Shown one piece after another: positions 37,301-42,271 of a stretch of DNA of 64,000 nt. The DNA lies in the NCBI GenBank assembly GCA_013076295.1, contig RQOL01000772.1, positions 2,881,087-2,945,086 on the forward strand, read 5' to 3'. Position 1 is the stretch's first letter, and the number at the start of each line of letters is the position of its first letter. The position numbers were made by a program, and so were the translations under genes. Source of the DNA: Sanderia malayensis. Taxonomy: Eukaryota > Cnidaria > Scyphozoa > Semaeostomeae > Pelagiidae. Below the pieces are notes generated by a model, which was given only the letters and a program-made list of their open reading frames with translations, was not told the DNA's origin and did not search any database.

Positions 37301-39279
37301 TGGCCAGCGGACTGCCATAACCTCATTCTCGATCCTGGCGTGTTGGATGACACCGAGAGTCAAGCACTGTTGCTTGTATTGCTGGTAAGAAGTTATTGTT
37401 GACATTGCTATGAAATCGGATGCCACGAAACTTGAGGAATGCCGTTGGATACTTCGTTATCTCAATTGTTTGCTTACCAGAGGATAGATTTTCTTTAAAT
37501 TACGTCAATGGAGACATTTAGTTTGTTATGCTGCAAAGTTATGCATGTGATGCTTTCATCATAACGTGATGCTATCTAATTTTGCTCTTTCGAAAGTTTG
37601 TTACAGTAAAACCCGCATTTAAGAACCAATGGATTAAGAACCTTCAGGGTGATATTTCTGTTAAAAACAATAGAAGAAACAATTGCCTTTTGTCTTGGAA
37701 CAATAGCCTAGGTGGAAATTTACAGGTTCTTATATGCGGGTTTTTACTGTAAACTAAAAGCTTTGAACTAATACTGTGGAGTAGTTCGAGTTCGTAGGTT
37801 TTTAGTTTCCTATACCTTGAAGTTTGATATTTGGTGGAGGGTGGGGAGGGTTCGTTATGTCGATATTTCATTCTATTTCATTAATTCATCTCTCGTATTT
37901 CAGGCAACACTGACCGAGTTCACAACAGACGATGCTGAGGCAAGAATCCTGTATGGTGTTCTCGCAGAAGCAAGTATTGTATTTCAAGATGTCTTTCCAA
38001 TCACGTGAGTAGACTTTTCAATTCCCATTACAACACTACCCCCGTAATTTTCAATCAAACTCATTGTTCAACAGTGTGGAGCTAACTCCTTCCAGGAGAT
38101 AAATATCAGGTTTTGAATAACGAATTTTTTTAATCGTAGATTCTCGATATTAAATCGAAAGCTGTGTAATGTTCTTACTCATTGCGAAGACTCGGCCACA
38201 CTTGCAGCTGTGCACACGATCGTCCAATCAACTTCTGCCATGACAATTGACAAATCCTCATTGAATCTTCAATACTTGAGCTGTGAGTAACATAATGTTT
38301 TTTCCCTAGGCCCCCACCCTCACCTTTCCGCTGCAGTACCCCTCCCCCCCCCCCCCAATGACAAACCAAGTGTATTATTTTGTGAAGCTTCACTTTGTCG
38401 TATTTTGTATTGCTTTTGGTACAAGAAAATTTTAATGGAATTTCTATTTAATATTTACCAGTTAAAAATTCGAACAATTATTTTGTAGCAATTCACTTTT
38501 ACGGACTACATACATTTCCTGGACCGTTCGTACAGGTATTTTAACCAACATTATTTTCGTCAACATTCATTAGGTTCATTACATTGCGTATTGGTTACGT
38601 ATTTGTTAATTGGCCTAACTTCATTGGTACTCAAGAGAGTATTGGTGGCCTTCTGTTTGTTGGCCGCATTTCATTGTGCATGTGGGTTATGCGATGACGA
38701 GCTGTGTACAATTTTTATGCCTGGAAAATTCTCATTCCTCTCTTTGTCATGCAAATGTGGTTCATCACACGTGTAGGCAACCGACCATTTCAAATTGTGG
38801 TATAGTGCAACAAGAAGTTTGTTTTCAAACTCATTCCTACTTGCAAGTCCAACACATGAAGCTGTTGCTATTCACTGTACTAATTATTCGACAACGCAAT
38901 CGTCTTACTTTATTTGAATTCATAATTTTGAGTTTCCAATTTGTTGTATTTTGTCTGTCAGGTTGAAAACAAAGACCCCGCCATTGCACCTCACATGTTC
39001 TCTCGTTTGGTGAACGCTTTCGTCGAGGAATACAAGCCCGGCACAATGTCACCAGATATGCGATCGAGCTCCATGCAATTCTTCAAACAGTCGCAATCAA
39101 TAGACAACGCTGCGCTTGTATCGACAACCTCCTCCGCATCACTCAACGCCATTCCCAGCGCAAACGAGCTGCGCAAGGCCGCGCCATTCCATCGAGCTGG
39201 CTCTCTTACGCCATCGAAACGAAGCACGCGTAAAGATCGTAAGAAAGATCGAGAAACTGTAATCGCTTTCGAAAGGTAA
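410..39279 (+). CDS. NF1: Neurofibromin, Ras GTPase-activating protein (5' end outside window)
   Basis: Neurofibromin accelerates GTP hydrolysis on Ras and so damps Ras/MAPK signalling at membranes. I joined 65 exons with GT-AG borders and consistent phase. Their translation follows human NF1 from about residue 270 to the end, with no break in frame. Exon lists are given in the four part entries below. Signature peptides include [69 protein letters not shown] and [13 protein letters not shown]. The total is about 2,399 codons and the stop is TAA at 39277-39279. Two introns are unusually long because of inserted repeats: 6084-9166 and 18573-31471. Identification rests on remembered family sequence, but colinearity over 65 exons makes it secure. 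Single-base border errors are possible at a few exons. Confidence 0.96.
3957..4182 (+). repeat. GTT/GTC trinucleotide microsatellite
   Basis: An imperfect (GTT)n array with GTC and GCC interruptions starts immediately after the splice donor at 3956. Inside it a unit of about 51 bases recurs two to three times. It opens spurious poly-Val (plus) and poly-Asn (minus) reading frames. Confidence 0.9.
6780..8030 (+). repeat. Composite repeat, copy A, with telomeric blocks
   Basis: This copy starts with a conserved segment at 6780-6960, passes an AAACTGAAACAGGCCGAAGC motif near 7235, and then enters telomere-type and TGCGCAGTA hairpin repeats (about 7289-7990). The same order recurs in copy B downstream. 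No open reading frame of recognisable transposon type is present, so the element is non-autonomous or a duplicated subtelomere-like fragment. The segment near 6870 contains a palindromic GGTTCGAACC, which looks like a Pol III B box, but no matching A box could be placed. Confidence 0.7.
7378..7990 (+). repeat. Interstitial telomere-type repeats with hairpin spacers
   Basis: Blocks of CCCTAA at 7378-7427, 7525-7570, 7669-7690 and about 7904-7934 alternate with spacers. Each spacer holds TGCGCAGTA, a short AT-rich loop and its exact complement TACTGCGCA, for example 7465-7473 with 7487-7495. The period is about 120-145 bases. All blocks run in the same direction. Confidence 0.85.
8195..8925 (+). 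repeat. Composite repeat, copy B
   Basis: 8195-8370 matches 6780-6960 with scattered substitutions. Near 8417 the AAACTGAAACAGGCCGAAGC motif recurs. 8663-8760 matches 7289-7400, including the TGCGCAGTA hairpin and the lead-in to the CCCTAA block. Copy B has fewer telomeric units than copy A and ends about 240 bases before the NF1 exon at 9167. Confidence 0.7.
8752..8905 (+). repeat. Second telomere-type and hairpin block
   Basis: A short CCCTAA run at about 8752-8772 is followed by another TGCGCAGTA hairpin near 8825-8855 and by decayed CCTAAGCC units. It is the counterpart of the larger block in copy A. Confidence 0.75.
10410..10537. mobile_element. Small foldback element / MITE
   Basis: The left arm starts GTTTCCATATAGTCGTTGAG and the right arm is its near-perfect complement, ending CTGTATGGAAAC. 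Each arm is about 37 bases, and the arms carry a doubled (T)GAGGGTCGC motif. The loop is about 50 bases with no coding capacity. It sits in the NF1 intron between exons 10182-10351 and 10851-10921. Confidence 0.7.
10851..14456 (+). CDS. NF1: NF1 part 2: Ras-GAP (GRD) exons
   Basis: Exons: 10851-10921, 11113-11253, 11446-11529, 11718-11890, 12378-12470, 12618-12660, 12807-12888, 12988-13064, 13414-13511, 13637-13783, 13909-14013, 14345-14456. The catalytic arginine finger lies in [11 protein letters not shown]; its codon is cgt at 11751-11753. The structural FLR-x-x-NPA motif follows in the 12807-12888 exon (FLRFFNPAI). [12 protein letters not shown] and [10 protein letters not shown] match the end of the GAP fold. 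All key residues known to matter for GAP activity in this family are present, so the domain should be active. I saw no exon between 11890 and 12378 equivalent to the vertebrate alternative 21-residue insert. Confidence 0.93.
12005..12295 (+). repeat. 32-bp minisatellite
   Basis: About nine head-to-tail copies of a 32-base unit built on GTTCTATGGTCTGTTTACCT. The central copies are nearly identical and the flanking copies have diverged. It lies in an intron of the Ras-GAP part of NF1. Confidence 0.9.
14658..16790 (+). CDS. NF1: NF1 part 3: Sec14-PH lipid-binding module exons
   Basis: Exons: 14658-14713, 14879-15002, 15372-15509, 15994-16104, 16204-16248, 16388-16489, 16656-16790. The Sec14/CRAL-TRIO half shows [13 protein letters not shown] and [20 protein letters not shown]. 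The PH-like half includes [19 protein letters not shown] and ends at SRWKLSQP. In human NF1 this bipartite module binds glycerophospholipid. A run of C sits directly before the 16388 acceptor. Confidence 0.9.
17240..39279 (+). CDS. NF1: NF1 part 4: C-terminal HEAT-like region and tail exons
   Basis: Exons: 17240-17305, 17437-17554, 17723-17808, 18246-18343, 18482-18572, then the tRNA-filled intron, then 31472-31558, 31886-32005, 32431-32548, 33240-33380, 33475-33543, 34017-34168, 34420-34481, 34801-34915, 35018-35098, 35298-35348, 35641-35730, 35835-35967, 36473-36560, 36694-36740, 37116-37384, 37904-38004, 38140-38282, 38489-38535, 38962-39279. [18 protein letters not shown] and [13 protein letters not shown] match human NF1 closely. 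The exon pair around the long intron joins DERQ to [11 protein letters not shown], in frame, exactly as in human. The last exon is divergent and ends in a Lys/Arg-rich tail, comparable to the basic nuclear-localisation region of vertebrate NF1. Confidence 0.92.
18681..18744 (+). pseudogene. tRNA-Arg(TCG), 5' truncated (unit 1)
   Basis: The 5' acceptor strand is missing; the sequence begins at GCCCAATGG. D, anticodon and T arms remain. It marks the left edge of the array. Confidence 0.8.
18823..18895 (+). tRNA. tRNA-Arg(TCG) unit 2
   Basis: 73 nt with intact stems. Base 73 is T instead of G because the terminator run abuts the gene. Confidence 0.9.
18975..19047 (+). tRNA. tRNA-Arg(ACG) unit 3
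   Basis: Starts GACCC, giving A2-U71 instead of the G-U pair. One C-C mismatch in the anticodon stem (TCTCA). Confidence 0.85.
19126..19198 (+). tRNA. tRNA-Arg(ACG) unit 4
   Basis: Starts GACCC, so the acceptor stem is fully Watson-Crick; otherwise consensus. Confidence 0.92.
19277..19349 (+). tRNA. tRNA-Arg(TCG) unit 5
   Basis: 73 nt, intact stems, T at base 73 as in unit 2. Confidence 0.9.
19429..19501 (+). tRNA. tRNA-Arg(TCG) unit 6
   Basis: One mismatch in the 3' acceptor strand (CATGGTC). Confidence 0.85.
19580..19652 (+). tRNA. tRNA-Arg(TCG) unit 7
   Basis: Intact stems, T at base 73. Confidence 0.9.
19731..19803 (+). tRNA. tRNA-Arg(TCG) unit 8
   Basis: Consensus 73-mer. Confidence 0.93.
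19882..19954 (+). tRNA. tRNA-Arg(TCG) unit 9
   Basis: Base 71 is A (GGGAC), a G-A mismatch at the second acceptor pair. Confidence 0.87.
20033..20105 (+). tRNA. tRNA-Arg(ACG) unit 10
   Basis: Consensus 73-mer. Confidence 0.93.
20184..20256 (+). tRNA. tRNA-Arg(ACG) unit 11
   Basis: Consensus 73-mer. Confidence 0.93.
20335..20407 (+). tRNA. tRNA-Arg(ACG) unit 12
   Basis: Consensus 73-mer. Confidence 0.93.
20486..20558 (+). tRNA. tRNA-Arg(ACG) unit 13
   Basis: Consensus 73-mer; 5' flank variant TTGTTGGTCCACC. Confidence 0.93.
20637..20709 (+). tRNA. tRNA-Arg(ACG) unit 14
   Basis: Consensus 73-mer. First unit of the block duplicated at 22853. Confidence 0.93.
20764..20811 (+). pseudogene. 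tRNA-Arg(ACG) half-gene (unit 15)
   Basis: Only the anticodon and T halves remain; the 5' half and part of the spacer are deleted. The same deletion recurs in unit 30. Confidence 0.85.
20890..20962 (+). tRNA. tRNA-Arg(ACG) unit 16
   Basis: Consensus 73-mer. Confidence 0.93.
21041..21113 (+). tRNA. tRNA-Arg(TCG) unit 17
   Basis: Consensus 73-mer. Confidence 0.93.
21192..21264 (+). tRNA. tRNA-Arg(ACG) unit 18
   Basis: GGCATC is replaced by GGGAAC, breaking a D-stem pair and the first anticodon-stem pair. Confidence 0.8.
21343..21415 (+). tRNA. tRNA-Arg(TCG) unit 19
   Basis: One D-stem change (AAAGC for AAGGC). Confidence 0.87.
21494..21566 (+). tRNA. tRNA-Arg(ACG) unit 20
   Basis: Consensus 73-mer. 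Confidence 0.93.
21645..21717 (+). tRNA. tRNA-Arg(TCG) unit 21
   Basis: Consensus 73-mer. Confidence 0.93.
21796..21868 (+). tRNA. tRNA-Arg(ACG) unit 22
   Basis: GGGAAC variant as in unit 18, plus CAGTGTC in the acceptor 3' strand. Confidence 0.75.
21947..22019 (+). tRNA. tRNA-Arg(TCG) unit 23
   Basis: Consensus 73-mer. Confidence 0.93.
22098..22170 (+). tRNA. tRNA-Arg(TCG) unit 24
   Basis: Consensus 73-mer. Confidence 0.93.
22249..22321 (+). tRNA. tRNA-Arg(ACG) unit 25
   Basis: One T-stem change (GAGTCTTGG). Confidence 0.88.
22400..22472 (+). tRNA. tRNA-Arg(ACG) unit 26
   Basis: B box altered to GGCTCGAGTCC (base 54 T to C), likely weakening TFIIIC binding. Confidence 0.85.
22551..22623 (+). 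tRNA. tRNA-Arg(ACG) unit 27
   Basis: Consensus 73-mer. Confidence 0.93.
22701..22774 (+). tRNA. tRNA-Arg(ACG) unit 28
   Basis: D-loop altered (CCCCCATGG, one base longer), which damages the A box. Confidence 0.8.
22853..22925 (+). tRNA. tRNA-Arg(ACG) unit 29
   Basis: Consensus 73-mer; counterpart of unit 14. Confidence 0.93.
22980..23026 (+). pseudogene. tRNA-Arg(ACG) half-gene (unit 30)
   Basis: Same 5' deletion as unit 15, with one further base lost in the acceptor 3' strand. Confidence 0.85.
23107..23179 (+). tRNA. tRNA-Arg(ACG) unit 31
   Basis: Consensus 73-mer. Confidence 0.93.
23258..23330 (+). tRNA. tRNA-Arg(TCG) unit 32
   Basis: Consensus 73-mer. Confidence 0.93.
23409..23481 (+). 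tRNA. tRNA-Arg(ACG) unit 33
   Basis: GGGAAC variant, counterpart of unit 18. Confidence 0.8.
23559..23631 (+). tRNA. tRNA-Arg(TCG) unit 34
   Basis: AAAGC variant, counterpart of unit 19. Confidence 0.87.
23709..23781 (+). tRNA. tRNA-Arg(ACG) unit 35
   Basis: Consensus 73-mer. Confidence 0.93.
23861..23921 (+). pseudogene. tRNA-Arg(TCG) broken (unit 36)
   Basis: Lacks the first G and one G after the anticodon arm; the T-arm and acceptor 3' strand are lost. Confidence 0.85.
24004..24075 (+). tRNA. tRNA-Arg(ACG) unit 37
   Basis: 72 nt; one G missing from the acceptor 3' strand (GCAGGTCG). The same loss is seen in unit 49. Confidence 0.75.
24153..24225 (+). tRNA. tRNA-Arg(TCG) unit 38
   Basis: Consensus 73-mer. 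Confidence 0.93.
24300..24372 (+). tRNA. tRNA-Arg(ACG) unit 39
   Basis: Consensus 73-mer. Confidence 0.93.
24450..24522 (+). tRNA. tRNA-Arg(ACG) unit 40
   Basis: Consensus 73-mer. Confidence 0.93.
24599..24671 (+). tRNA. tRNA-Arg(ACG) unit 41
   Basis: Consensus 73-mer. Confidence 0.93.
24750..24822 (+). tRNA. tRNA-Arg(ACG) unit 42
   Basis: Consensus 73-mer. Confidence 0.93.
24900..24972 (+). tRNA. tRNA-Arg(ACG) unit 43
   Basis: Consensus 73-mer. Confidence 0.93.
25049..25121 (+). tRNA. tRNA-Arg(ACG) unit 44
   Basis: Consensus 73-mer. Confidence 0.93.
25200..25272 (+). tRNA. tRNA-Arg(ACG) unit 45
   Basis: Consensus 73-mer. Confidence 0.93.
25351..25423 (+). tRNA. tRNA-Arg(ACG) unit 46
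   Basis: Consensus 73-mer. Confidence 0.93.
25497..25569 (+). tRNA. tRNA-Arg(ACG) unit 47
   Basis: Consensus 73-mer; the 5' flank is shortened (AAACTTTGTCAACC). Confidence 0.92.
25648..25720 (+). tRNA. tRNA-Arg(TCG) unit 48
   Basis: Consensus 73-mer. Confidence 0.93.
25795..25866 (+). tRNA. tRNA-Arg(ACG) unit 49
   Basis: 72 nt; same missing acceptor G as unit 37. Confidence 0.75.
25941..26013 (+). tRNA. tRNA-Arg(TCG) unit 50
   Basis: Consensus 73-mer. Confidence 0.93.
26089..26161 (+). tRNA. tRNA-Arg(ACG) unit 51
   Basis: Consensus 73-mer. Confidence 0.93.
26240..26312 (+). tRNA. tRNA-Arg(ACG) unit 52
   Basis: Consensus 73-mer. Confidence 0.93.
26391..26463 (+). tRNA. tRNA-Arg(ACG) unit 53
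   Basis: Consensus 73-mer. Confidence 0.93.
26541..26613 (+). tRNA. tRNA-Arg(ACG) unit 54
   Basis: Consensus 73-mer. Confidence 0.93.
26692..26764 (+). tRNA. tRNA-Arg(ACG) unit 55
   Basis: Consensus 73-mer. Confidence 0.93.
26843..26915 (+). tRNA. tRNA-Arg(TCG) unit 56
   Basis: Consensus 73-mer. Confidence 0.93.
26992..27062 (+). tRNA. tRNA-Arg(ACG) unit 57, two 1-base deletions
   Basis: 71 nt; one G lost in the D-loop GG and one G after the anticodon stem. Decay or sequence error. Confidence 0.6.
27140..27212 (+). tRNA. tRNA-Arg(ACG) unit 58
   Basis: Consensus 73-mer. Confidence 0.93.
27291..27361 (+). tRNA. tRNA-Arg(TCG) unit 59, two 1-base deletions
   Basis: 71 nt; G lost from GGGG after the anticodon arm and from the T-stem GG. 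Confidence 0.6.
27439..27510 (+). tRNA. tRNA-Arg(TCG) unit 60
   Basis: 72 nt; one G lost from the acceptor GGG. Confidence 0.7.
27589..27661 (+). tRNA. tRNA-Arg(ACG) unit 61
   Basis: Consensus 73-mer. Confidence 0.93.
27740..27812 (+). pseudogene. tRNA-Arg(TCG) unit 62 with several indels
   Basis: Indels in the D-arm (GGCCAATGG, GGATCTG), anticodon loop (TTCGAAA) and acceptor end (GGTTCG). Confidence 0.7.
27888..27960 (+). tRNA. tRNA-Arg(ACG) unit 63
   Basis: Consensus 73-mer. Confidence 0.93.
28033..28104 (+). tRNA. tRNA-Arg unit 64, anticodon base missing
   Basis: The anticodon loop reads CTCGAA, six bases, so the wobble base is undetermined. Confidence 0.65.
28183..28255 (+). tRNA. tRNA-Arg(ACG) unit 65
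   Basis: Consensus 73-mer. Confidence 0.93.
28331..28403 (+). tRNA. tRNA-Arg(ACG) unit 66
   Basis: Consensus 73-mer. Confidence 0.93.
28486..28558 (+). tRNA. tRNA-Arg(ACG) unit 67
   Basis: Consensus 73-mer. Confidence 0.93.
28636..28708 (+). tRNA. tRNA-Arg(ACG) unit 68
   Basis: Consensus 73-mer. Confidence 0.93.
28784..28855 (+). tRNA. tRNA-Arg unit 69, anticodon base missing
   Basis: Six-base loop CTCGAA, and GGGCAC in place of GGCATC. Confidence 0.6.
28929..29001 (+). tRNA. tRNA-Arg(ACG) unit 70
   Basis: Consensus 73-mer. Confidence 0.93.
29080..29151 (+). tRNA. tRNA-Arg unit 71, anticodon base missing
   Basis: Six-base loop CTCGAA; otherwise consensus. Confidence 0.65.
29230..29298 (+). 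pseudogene. tRNA-Arg unit 72, broken T-arm
   Basis: Six-base anticodon loop and a scrambled T-arm (CCATCATTCCTGG). Confidence 0.8.
29370..29442 (+). tRNA. tRNA-Arg(ACG) unit 73
   Basis: Consensus 73-mer; the spacer before it is damaged. Confidence 0.92.
29519..29591 (+). tRNA. tRNA-Arg(ACG) unit 74
   Basis: Consensus 73-mer. Confidence 0.93.
29672..29744 (+). tRNA. tRNA-Arg(TCG) unit 75
   Basis: Base 73 is T; otherwise consensus. Confidence 0.9.
29821..29893 (+). tRNA. tRNA-Arg(ACG) unit 76
   Basis: Consensus 73-mer. Confidence 0.93.
29974..30042 (+). pseudogene. tRNA-Arg(ACG) unit 77 with several deletions
   Basis: Single-base losses in the acceptor, D-stem, T-stem and 3' end. Confidence 0.7.
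30118..30188 (+). pseudogene. tRNA-Arg(TCG) unit 78 with deletions
   Basis: One C lost from the D-stem, and the 3' end reads GGTCTG. Confidence 0.6.
30263..30330 (+). pseudogene. tRNA-Arg(TCG) unit 79 with several deletions
   Basis: Losses in the D-loop, anticodon stem, B box (GGTTCGGTCC) and acceptor. Confidence 0.75.
30405..30477 (+). tRNA. tRNA-Arg(TCG) unit 80
   Basis: Consensus 73-mer. Confidence 0.93.
30556..30628 (+). tRNA. tRNA-Arg(ACG) unit 81
   Basis: Consensus 73-mer. Confidence 0.93.
30707..30779 (+). tRNA. tRNA-Arg(TCG) unit 82
   Basis: Consensus 73-mer. Confidence 0.93.
30858..30930 (+). tRNA. tRNA-Arg(ACG) unit 83
   Basis: Starts GTCCC, a U-U mismatch at the second acceptor pair. 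Confidence 0.87.
31009..31081 (+). tRNA. tRNA-Arg(ACG) unit 84
   Basis: Consensus 73-mer. Confidence 0.93.
31160..31232 (+). tRNA. tRNA-Arg(TCG) unit 85
   Basis: Consensus 73-mer. Confidence 0.93.
31311..31383 (+). tRNA. tRNA-Arg(TCG) unit 86, last
   Basis: GCCTAATGG in the D-arm, as in many animal tRNA-Arg. Its 3' flank is unlike the array spacer, so this is the right boundary. Confidence 0.92.
32661..33050. mobile_element. MITE with ATAAGAAACC terminal inverted repeats
   Basis: The left end reads TTTTTTTATAAGAAACC and the right end is its complement, ending GGTTTCTTATAAAAAA, about 390 bases apart. Internal short AAGAAACTTTTAG motifs recur. There is no coding capacity. It lies in the NF1 intron 32549-33239. 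Confidence 0.65.
33770..33910. mobile_element. MITE, CAGTAAAACCCGCATATAAG family, left end lost
   Basis: The right terminus GCGGGTTTTTACTG-TA and an internal CTATTGTTCAAAAACAATAG stretch match the copies at 37604 and 60662. The left terminus is not recognisable. Confidence 0.5.
34655..34735 (+). repeat. TTGGC/TTTAG pentanucleotide microsatellite
   Basis: Runs of CTTGG units pass into TTTAG units within the NF1 intron 34482-34800. Confidence 0.85.
37604..37749. mobile_element. MITE, CAGTAAAACCCGCATATAAG family, complete copy
   Basis: Inverted termini of about 25 bases (CAGTAAAACCCGCATTTAAG at the left) are flanked on both sides by TA. CAGT ends with TA target duplication point to the Tc1/mariner group. 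The interior carries a self-complementary AACAATAG motif and no reading frame. Confidence 0.75.
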
Positions 39280-39503
39280 CAAAACAGAAGAATATCGCAA
39301 CGATCAATCAAGGTATTTCTCATGTTTCTTTGTATATTGTTTATATTTCGCTAATTTTATCGAGTGATGCGCGCATATTTGCTAAGCTGATTAACCGGTT
39401 TGAAGCTGTTGCGTTTTTCCGATGCTTCAATGGAGCTTAACCCTTTCTGGGAGTTTTGACAAAGTTCTACTTCTACAAAAGCTCCATGTTTTATCCTCAA
39501 TGT

Positions 39504-39509
39504 AATAAA
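39504..39509 (+). terminator. Candidate NF1 polyadenylation signal
   Basis: First AATAAA after the NF1 stop, 225 bases downstream, in AT-rich 3'-UTR-like sequence. Confidence 0.5.
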
Positions 39510-40100
39510 TTGGCCTGATAGTGGCACTGATTGTCCAACCTGTCTCCCTTGTTATGTTGAGGTTCCACTTTTGATACTATGTATGTAAAATTACACTATC
39601 CAAAAACCACTGTCTCGACATCATTTATTGATTCAAACCCACTTCGCTGTATTATTCTTCAAAATATTGTTGCAATTATGAATTTTTCAAGGACACTATG
39701 AATGCAACTACATTTCTCATAATTTCTTTTAATTTGGGTGAATGGAAATCAAATTTTCACTCATTTTTATTTTTGTCCTTCAGATTAATCGGAATTGTTT
39801 TGTTAAAATTTTAATTTGTTGTTGAATTTACCGTTTAGAATTCTCACCAAAATCAATCTAACCTTCTTACGTTGTGAAAACACTCCATAATAAGCATTTT
39901 AGCGCAAGAAATTATTAATTTATCATGAAATAAGAATTGTAGATATATGTACCTTTTTAATTTGTCATAAATGACTTTTATAATATTGGAGAGAAGAGAA
40001 TTTGCAATTCTGAGTTTTGTTTTGTCTGCCCGAAGTTGGGCCTAACTTTTCATGAACGCGAATCCAAACATTGTACATTTCAGGCAAAGGATTCCCAAGG

Positions 40101-41870
40101 TCGTAATTATACTAATCTAGGTCCTACTGATCACGTTGAGACAATTCCCAGCCCTCTAGGAGCAATGGTTCAAATTTTAGTGCAACCAGATCTCTCGCGG
40201 ATAGCTATGTAAACATTCTATCATACATGAAGTAGGTACAGAAAAAATCAAGTTTTGAAATAGGCTGAAAAATGACTCAAAAGGAGTCGAATTATACTAA
40301 TTAGGTCCTACTGATCACGTTGAGACAATTCCCAGCTCTCTAGGAGCAATGGTTCAAATTTTAGTGCAACCAGATCTCTCGCGGATAGCTATGTAAACAT
40401 TCTATCATACATGAAGTAGGTACAGAAAAAATCAAATTTTGAAATAGGCTGAAAAATGACTCAAAAGGAGTCGAATTATACTAATTAGGTCCTACTGATC
40501 ACGTTGAGACAATTCCCAGCTCTCTAGGAGCAATGGTTCAAATTTTAGTGCAACCAGATCTCTCGCGGATAGCTATGTAAACATTCTATCATACATGAAG
40601 TAGGTACAGAAAAAATCAAATTTTGAAATAGGCTGAAAAATGACTCACAAGGAGTCGAATTATACTAATTAGGTCCTACTGATCACGTTGAGACAATTCC
40701 CAGCTCTCTAGGAGCAATGGTTCAAATTTTAGTGCGACCAGATCTCTCGCGGATAGCTATGTAAACATTCTATCATACATGAAGTAGGTACAGAAAAAAT
40801 CAAATTTTGAAATAGGCTGAAAAATGACTCACAAGGAGTCGAATTATACTAATTAGGTCCTACTGATCACGTTGAGACAACTCCCAGCTCTCTAGGAGCA
40901 ATGGTTCAAATTTTAGTGCGACCAGATCTCTCGCGGATAGCTATGTAAACATTCTATCATACATGAAGTAGGTACAGAAAAAATCAAATTTTGAAATAGG
41001 CTGAAAAATGACTCACAAGGAGTCGAATTATACTAATTAGGTCCTACTGATCACGTTGAGACAATTCCCAGCTCTCTAGGAGCAATGGTTCAAATTTTAG
41101 TGCGACCAGATCTCTCGCGGATAGCTATGTAAACATTCTATCATACATGAAGTAGGTACAGAAAAAATCAAATTTTGAAATAGCCTGAAAAATGACTCAC
41201 AAGGAGTCGAATTATACTAATTAGGTCCTACTGATCACGTTGAGACAATTCCCAGCTCTCTAGGAGCAATGGTTCAAATTTTAGTGCGACCAGATCTCTC
41301 GCGGATAGCTATGTAAACATTCTATCATACATGAAGTAGGTACAGAAAAAATCAAATTTTGAAATAGGCTGAAAAATGACTCACAAGGAGTCGAATTATA
41401 CTAATTAGGTCCTACTGATCACGTTGAGACAATTCCCAGCTCTCTAGGAGCAATGGTTCAAATTTTAGTGCAACCAGATCTCTCGCGGATAGCTATTTAA
41501 ACTTTCTATCATACATGAAGTGGGTACTGAAAAATTCAAATTTTGAAATAGACTGAAAAAGACTCACAAGGAGTCGAATTATACTAATTAGGTCCTACTG
41601 ATCACGTTGAGACAATTCCCAGCTCTCTAGGAGCAATGGTTCAAATTTTAGTGCAACCAGATCTCTCGCGGGTAGCTGTTTAAACTTTCTATCATACATG
41701 AAGTGGGTACTGAAAAATTCAAATTTTGAAATAGACTGAAAAAGACTCACAAGGAGTCGAATTATACTAATTAGGTCCTACTGATCACTTTGAGACAATT
41801 CCCAGCTCTCTAGGAGCAATGATTCAAATTTTAGTGGACTCATTTCTCCCGCGGATGCTATTTAATCATT
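40101..41870 (+). repeat. 184-bp satellite, about 9.5 copies
   Basis: The motif GTCCTACTGATCACGTTGAG starts at 40121, 40305, 40489, 40673, 40857, 41041, 41225, 41409, 41592 and 41775, giving a period of 184 (183 in the last two). Copies differ at only a few sites. The last unit decays after the CTCCCGCGGAT region. There is no reading frame. The array fills the gap between the convergent 3' ends of NF1 and the lectin gene, so read-through transcripts of either could include it. Flanks 39510-40100 and 41871-42129 show nothing else. Confidence 0.95.
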
Positions 41871-42129
41871 ATGTGAACCATTATTACAATATCATATTCG
41901 ATGATTTAGTGAAGTTATCCTTTACAAATGTTTATATACTTATGTGATTATGTAATTGTTACAATTCTCAAATTTTAGAGCAGCCTGTAACTTTTGTTAA
42001 TAATAAGAAATGTCCATGGTATAAAAATTAGTCATTTTTATGCACCACTTCTGTTGAACCTCTTCGGGGTGATAAGCAACTTGGACAAGTACATTTTCAG
42101 AACTGTTTTTTGCGATTCTATATTCTCAG

Positions 42130-42135
42130 TTTATT
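42130..42135 (-). terminator. Candidate polyadenylation signal of the lectin gene
   Basis: AATAAA on the minus strand, about 137 bases past the stop codon at 42272. Confidence 0.5.
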
Positions 42136-42271
42136 CCATCTCATTTCCGTTTCCCAAAAGCTTTATAAACCCTATTTCGTACACCCGACATTTTACCACA
42201 AACTAAGAATCTTTTGATATAATGGTCTATTTCATTTATATAGTTTTTTATAAATTTCGATACTCTTTTCA

